This document shows, piece by piece, positions 60,035-64,000 of a DNA stretch of 64,000 nucleotides (its first letter is position 1; each line of letters starts with the position of its first letter). The notes beneath the pieces were generated by a model that worked only from the letters and a program-made list of their open reading frames with translations, was not told the DNA's origin and searched no databases. The DNA is from Bullera alba (lineage: Eukaryota > Basidiomycota > Tremellomycetes > Tremellales > Bulleraceae). The DNA lies in NCBI GenBank assembly GCA_001600095.1, contig BCIX01000007.1, positions 682,001 to 746,000 of the forward strand. Reading direction: 5' to 3'. The position numbers and the translations under genes were made by a program.

Positions 60035-62871
60035 TTTAGTCTGGACGCAGACAGACCGACGGAACAGGGGAAGGGGGATCTCTGAGTGGCAGATCGAGGC
60101 CGAAGCATACTAGTATAAGATCCAGTGAGAGGTGAGAAGATCAAGCGACAGGCAGAAGCGAGGATATCTTGAAGAAAGGAGTTGATGTACGAGTACGGTA
60201 TGTCAGAAGCTCGATGCAAATTGTGGAGAGATGGAGCTGGTGGAAGATGTGCTCTGGCCCAGGACAGAGATGAATGCATTCGAATGAATTCTACCATGTT
60301 TGGTAGCTGTATATCCATCGTGTCCACACCTTTCCCTATTGAGACACCTGAAGACGATCATCAGCAATTCGCCCTACGGTACCGATAATCACAGCCTCCG
60401 CACTGGCCGATCTGGCCCCAGCAAGCAGCCCTCGAGCTTCTCTCCGGCTGCAAGTTGGTGCCAAACCCCGCTTTGTTTCCCCTCAGTGTAACTATGAACA
60501 GTGGTCCTTCTTCGTCCGACGAGATCACCCAGACGTCCAAGTATACACCAACCAAAACGGTCGAGTTGTAAATTAGGACCGGGACCGTCACTCTGCCAAA
60601 AACACGTTTTGACCGGGCTGGAATCGCGCGAGGCGATGGGATTGAGTTTTCGTCCTAGGGGAGCGGGGCGGCGCAGTGGGTTTGGAAGAGGACGTGTCAC
60701 TCACAAGTTGCCTATGGAATCTGAAGGGCTGATGTTTCGAGTAGATGAAAGACAAGGTCATGAAGCGCGTTGATTGAAGCAACGCAGAAGGGGTGAAAGC
60801 GAATTTTGGTCGACGGCGTATGACACGTCATTGCATGCAGCCGGTGATAATAATCTATCCGCTCCGGCTTCCCCGGAGTCCGCCCCCGCTCCGATGCCGT
60901 GAGTCACTGGGTGGCGGAGTGCTCTCGTCACTGGCTGTCACTGGCTTCGTCGCTCTCAGTCGCTCTCCCTCCCTCCTGTATGTACCTCGTCTACCAGCAG
61001 TCAGATCCTGTCAGATCAGATCAGATCATCAGATGTACGACTCATGTAAGTTACCAAGAGCAGGATGTACCGATCTCCGCAACGGTCTCCGCAGCGATGG
61101 TCATCCGGTGTCATGAGAAGCACGACTCCCAGTCTCTCCCAGTCCCGCTATCACGTGAACAGTATGAGTACCGTACGTTACCAATGGCGACGGCAGTTCA
61201 GCCCTCGCCAGCCGGACTAACTGGTCGCGATAGGCCGTGAAGTAGCCGCGGTTGCGATCTGATCTGACCCTCTTGGCTGAGCTGCAGACCCGAAACCGAC
61301 AGGCGACAAATCCGTCGATCCCAGCCAGCCTCAAGTTAAACAGGCCTTGACAGGCCTCAACCCCAGGTTACCACACTTGTGGCTCATCACCTGCGCCACA
61401 CTTACGGGGATGATTGTCGTAACGTCGTTATGTATAAGCTGCGCTGGCGTGATAGCGAGCGGTCTTGAGGAACCTCGAAGCAAGTCAAAGGATCCGAGAA
61501 CTGTCTTCTCGTACAACGCGCGTGCAACCTGCGTACAACAGCGTACAACACGGTCGTGTGTTGACGTCCCGGTGTTGTTGTCCGCGCAGGCATCGCACGA
61601 TGCACTGTATATAACCCTCCGAGGCAAGAGGTCCCATTACGAGCTTCCATCCCCCTCTCCATCTCGATCACCAGTGTCAGCGTCAGATACACCGCTAAAG
61701 CAGCAAAAGCCAGAAATTACATCTCCTTGCAGAGCATTCGCAGAGAGTTGCAGAGGCACAAGATCCTACATACATCAGTTTGTTAGGGTCAACCAGGGTC
61801 ACCAACTAGCTCTATTACGCTGTTTCTGCCGACCCTTCTCGACCGACCGGAAATAACCGAAGCCAGGGTCACCCCAGGGCCCCAACCAGAGCTTACTCGA
61901 CCTCCTCCGCCAACTGCCCCTGCTCGACGCGCTCGACGCCAGTGCGCGCGTGGCTCAATTTCGCTAGATCCGGTGAGTGACCGGCTAAGGGAAACCCGAT
62001 TGTATAGTCTCGAAAACAAAGACCAAACCTTGCGTACCGGCCGGGCCCATTTGGCCTGGAACACCGGACGAGGCACGACGGAAGTCTGAGGCAGAGATGG
62101 ATGCTGCTGCGAGGATGACTGGGAGTGATGGCGGATGCAATGACATCGTTGGCGTTGCTGATGTTGACACGGTAGTTCATCATTGCAGCAACTCACTCCT
62201 CGACGACGACGAAAAAGAGTACGACAAGTCTCTACACATACACAGACATACACACTCCTTCTACCCCGCGTACCAATCTTCCGGAACCAGGGCGACCAGG
62301 TCCGATCAGTCGATCAACCGATCGCATCAACATCTGAAACGAAAAACCGAAGAAGGCGGACACACGACCAATCCGTCTACATAGGTGAGTAAGAGTCCGA
62401 GCCTGTCCGAGCTGCAGCTCAGCATCCATCCCACTCCGCATCCATCGTCGCCAAGGAACGATGCATAGCCGTCTCGCACACGAGCACTCCTTCATCTCCT
62501 CGTCGGTCTTCCTCGCACCCCTCGCGTTTCAGGCCGTATATTTCAAAGCCACCCAGTCTAGGCAGACTTGGCCATGACACCTCGCGCTGCGAGCGCAAAG
62601 GACCAGCGTGTCAAGGCCCCTCGTCGAGGGGTCCCCGGGGGGACTGGAGGCTCGACATTACCTTTGCTATACCGCGGAAGGATGTTGACAACCGGCGAAT
62701 GGGTCAGCTGATCACTTTTTCCCCCCTTGGCTAGGCGGATCGAAAGGCTAGAAGCTCGATCATCTGACCGAAACGAAACGCGACACGGAGACGAATCGCG
62801 AACAAAGCAATACTAGGACAAACGATCTCAGGACGGCAGTTCGAGAACCAAACAAATAGTGGCGAAGTCCA
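60035..62871. other. Gene-free 2.8-kb region
   Basis: No convincing reading frame on either strand. Short direct repeats such as three GATCA units near 61015-61027 and immediate duplications near 60901-60965 occur. From about 62450 a leader-like region for the next gene begins, containing a cluster of small palindromes at 62584-62644. The GTGAGT at 62391 might start a leader intron. Confidence 0.45.
62584..62644. repeat. Cluster of three short GC-rich palindromes
   Basis: GCGCTGCGAGCGC (62584-62596), CCCCTCGTCGAGGGG (62617-62631) and GTCCCCGGGGGGAC (62631-62644) are inverted repeats within 61 bp. They could be binding sites for dimeric regulators or a structured part of the leader of the gene at 62872. 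Confidence 0.6.
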
Positions 62872-64000
62872 ATGGCTCAACTGTCAGCTTCGACAGAAGC
62901 CACTTCGGCCAGGAGCTCACCAACCTTGACATCAAATACCAACCCGCTAGACCTCACCCGAACGTCGTCGCACGAGTGGAACTCTCTGAAACGCTCTCCA
63001 CCGGTTTTGGCCCCAGTATACACCGGTTCCAGCCCGTCGAACGAACCGGAGTTTGACGTCTTTGCCGTGAGTCTGCCTCCTTGCATTGTGCGCAGTGTGA
63101 CTGACGACTGGCAGAAACCATCGCCCAGATTCGCAGGAAAGCTGTCCAACATTAGATCGTTAGGGAATATGCGTTCAAAGTCCAAAGAGCAGGAGGAAGC
63201 CAGGCGGGCAAACTTGGCAAACGAAAGAGAAGAGGCATTGCGAAGAAGCGGTCTAGTCAAGGCCACCAGGTGAGCAGAAGTCCTCTCGTTCACTCCTGTG
63301 CTTGTACTGACGATATCAGTCGCCGGTCCCCAGAGCAAACGACCACACCGCTACCCTCGCAAAAACGTCCATCGCCTAGTCGAGCCGGCAGCTCGAGCTC
63401 GGGTGGATTCTCAAACTTCTTCAAGAGACTTACTGGCAGATCAACCAAGATCTCGCCTACACCTGCTGTTGGCCCCCGGTCTCCGTCTGCCGATAGCGCC
63501 AAACCGCCGTTCGTCGCTTCCACCTCGTACTCTGGTTCCAGCAATGACAGGGATTACCACACTGTCCGACCTGTTTTGAACGCCAGGACCCCCTCGGCCC
63601 CCATCACCATGACTCTGCCTGCGGGCAGGGCACCGGCGAGGTTGGCTCGACTCGACATTCCTGATAGATCAACAATTAGCGACTTTGGACCGATGTCGGC
63701 ACCTGCAGCTCCAGAGCTGGCACAGATACTCCCCGGTCCCACCCCAATCATACCGCTACCGCCTATCCCTCAGTCAAGACCTCAATCGTCGCGGAAGGCC
63801 TCTATCAGCGGGTCTATTGTCAGCGTCGACGCCACGTGTGTACCATTGCCGCCTTCGCTCCCGGGATCGCCGGTGTTGTCAGCCGCGGAGATGACAGATG
63901 ATGTGGAAGTCCAGGCCAAAGATGCAGAGGAGGAATCTACGCTAGGATACCTCCAACCGAGGGAAGAGGAGGTGGATCAGGTAGACAACTTTGATCCGAC
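62872..64000 (+). CDS. Ser/Pro-rich disordered protein, 5' part
   Basis: The gene runs off the end of the window. Exons 62872-63066, 63115-63269 and 63320 onwards join in frame. The N-terminus starts MAQLSASTEATSARSS. A basic helical stretch follows (KSKEQEEARRANLANEREE), then GGFSNFFKRLTGRSTK and Ser/Pro-rich sequence with PLPPIPQSRP, and finally an acidic region near the window end. No catalytic or membrane motif is visible in the available part. I do not recognise the family; it could be a signalling or polarity scaffold. Confidence 0.72.

Noticed and set aside
61789..62253. Minus-strand 154-codon frame in the gene-free region
   Set aside because: Composition is Arg/Ser-rich without pattern and overlaps other frames of equal length; no coding evidence.
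62584..62644. Transcription terminator hairpins
   Set aside because: Hairpin terminators of this kind are bacterial; this is eukaryotic DNA and the site lies upstream of a gene.

Overview
The window is nuclear DNA of a fungus, most likely a basidiomycete yeast of the Tremellomycetes type. The reasons are very dense, short spliceosomal introns (mostly 45-65 nt, GTGAGT-like donors, CTGAC/CTAAC-like branch sites, TAG/CAG acceptors), compact genes on both strands, moderately GC-rich codon use, and fungal genes such as MDV1, an AzgA-type purine permease and an Mpo1-like protein. The species cannot be named from the sequence alone. No rRNA, tRNA, CRISPR or bacterial-type feature was found.

Layout. 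1-2400: 3' part of an actin-related protein gene (ARP5, INO80 complex). 3261-5093: secreted, His-rich fasciclin-domain protein. 5094-8741: long gene-poor stretch leading into an Ecl1-like zinc-motif protein (8742-11596). 12037-14235 (minus): tail-anchored protein with a SAM-like region, divergent from a gankyrin/Nas6-like ankyrin protein (14753-15920). 16187-20129 (minus): WG-repeat plus C2H2 zinc-finger protein carrying one or more apparent lesions. 20573-22753 (minus): AzgA-type purine permease. 

24077-35095 is the accessory core of the window. It is a tandem array of five related F-box-like genes: copies 1, 3 and 4 are intact, and copies 2 and 5 are frameshifted. Every copy has the same two-exon architecture and the same intron in its 3' UTR, about 150-175 nt after the stop in the four copies where this can be measured. 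A near-perfect 249-bp foldback element lies just downstream of copy 4. An orphan protein (35177-36885) and an unrelated F-box-like gene (37434-38273) follow.

38852-64000 returns to housekeeping genes: MDV1 (mitochondrial fission adaptor, with a GC-AG intron), a SWI/SNF-RSC type ATPase (41835-47025, minus), a 1450-residue disordered protein (48374-52910), an ACC-synthase-like PLP aminotransferase (53127-55678, minus), a CoA-type Nudix hydrolase with a C-terminal hydrophobic segment (56543-58647), an Mpo1-like ER protein (59053-60034), a 2.8-kb gene-free stretch, and the 5' part of a Ser-rich disordered protein running off the end.

Genes alternate in convergent and divergent pairs. Several convergent pairs (ankyrin/WG protein, MDV1/SNF2-type ATPase, disordered protein/aminotransferase) have only 216-281 bp between stop codons, so antisense 3' overlap is likely. 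The points most worth following up are the F-box-like array with conserved 3' UTR introns, the foldback element inside it, and the WG-repeat (Argonaute-hook-like) gene with Trp-to-TAG changes.
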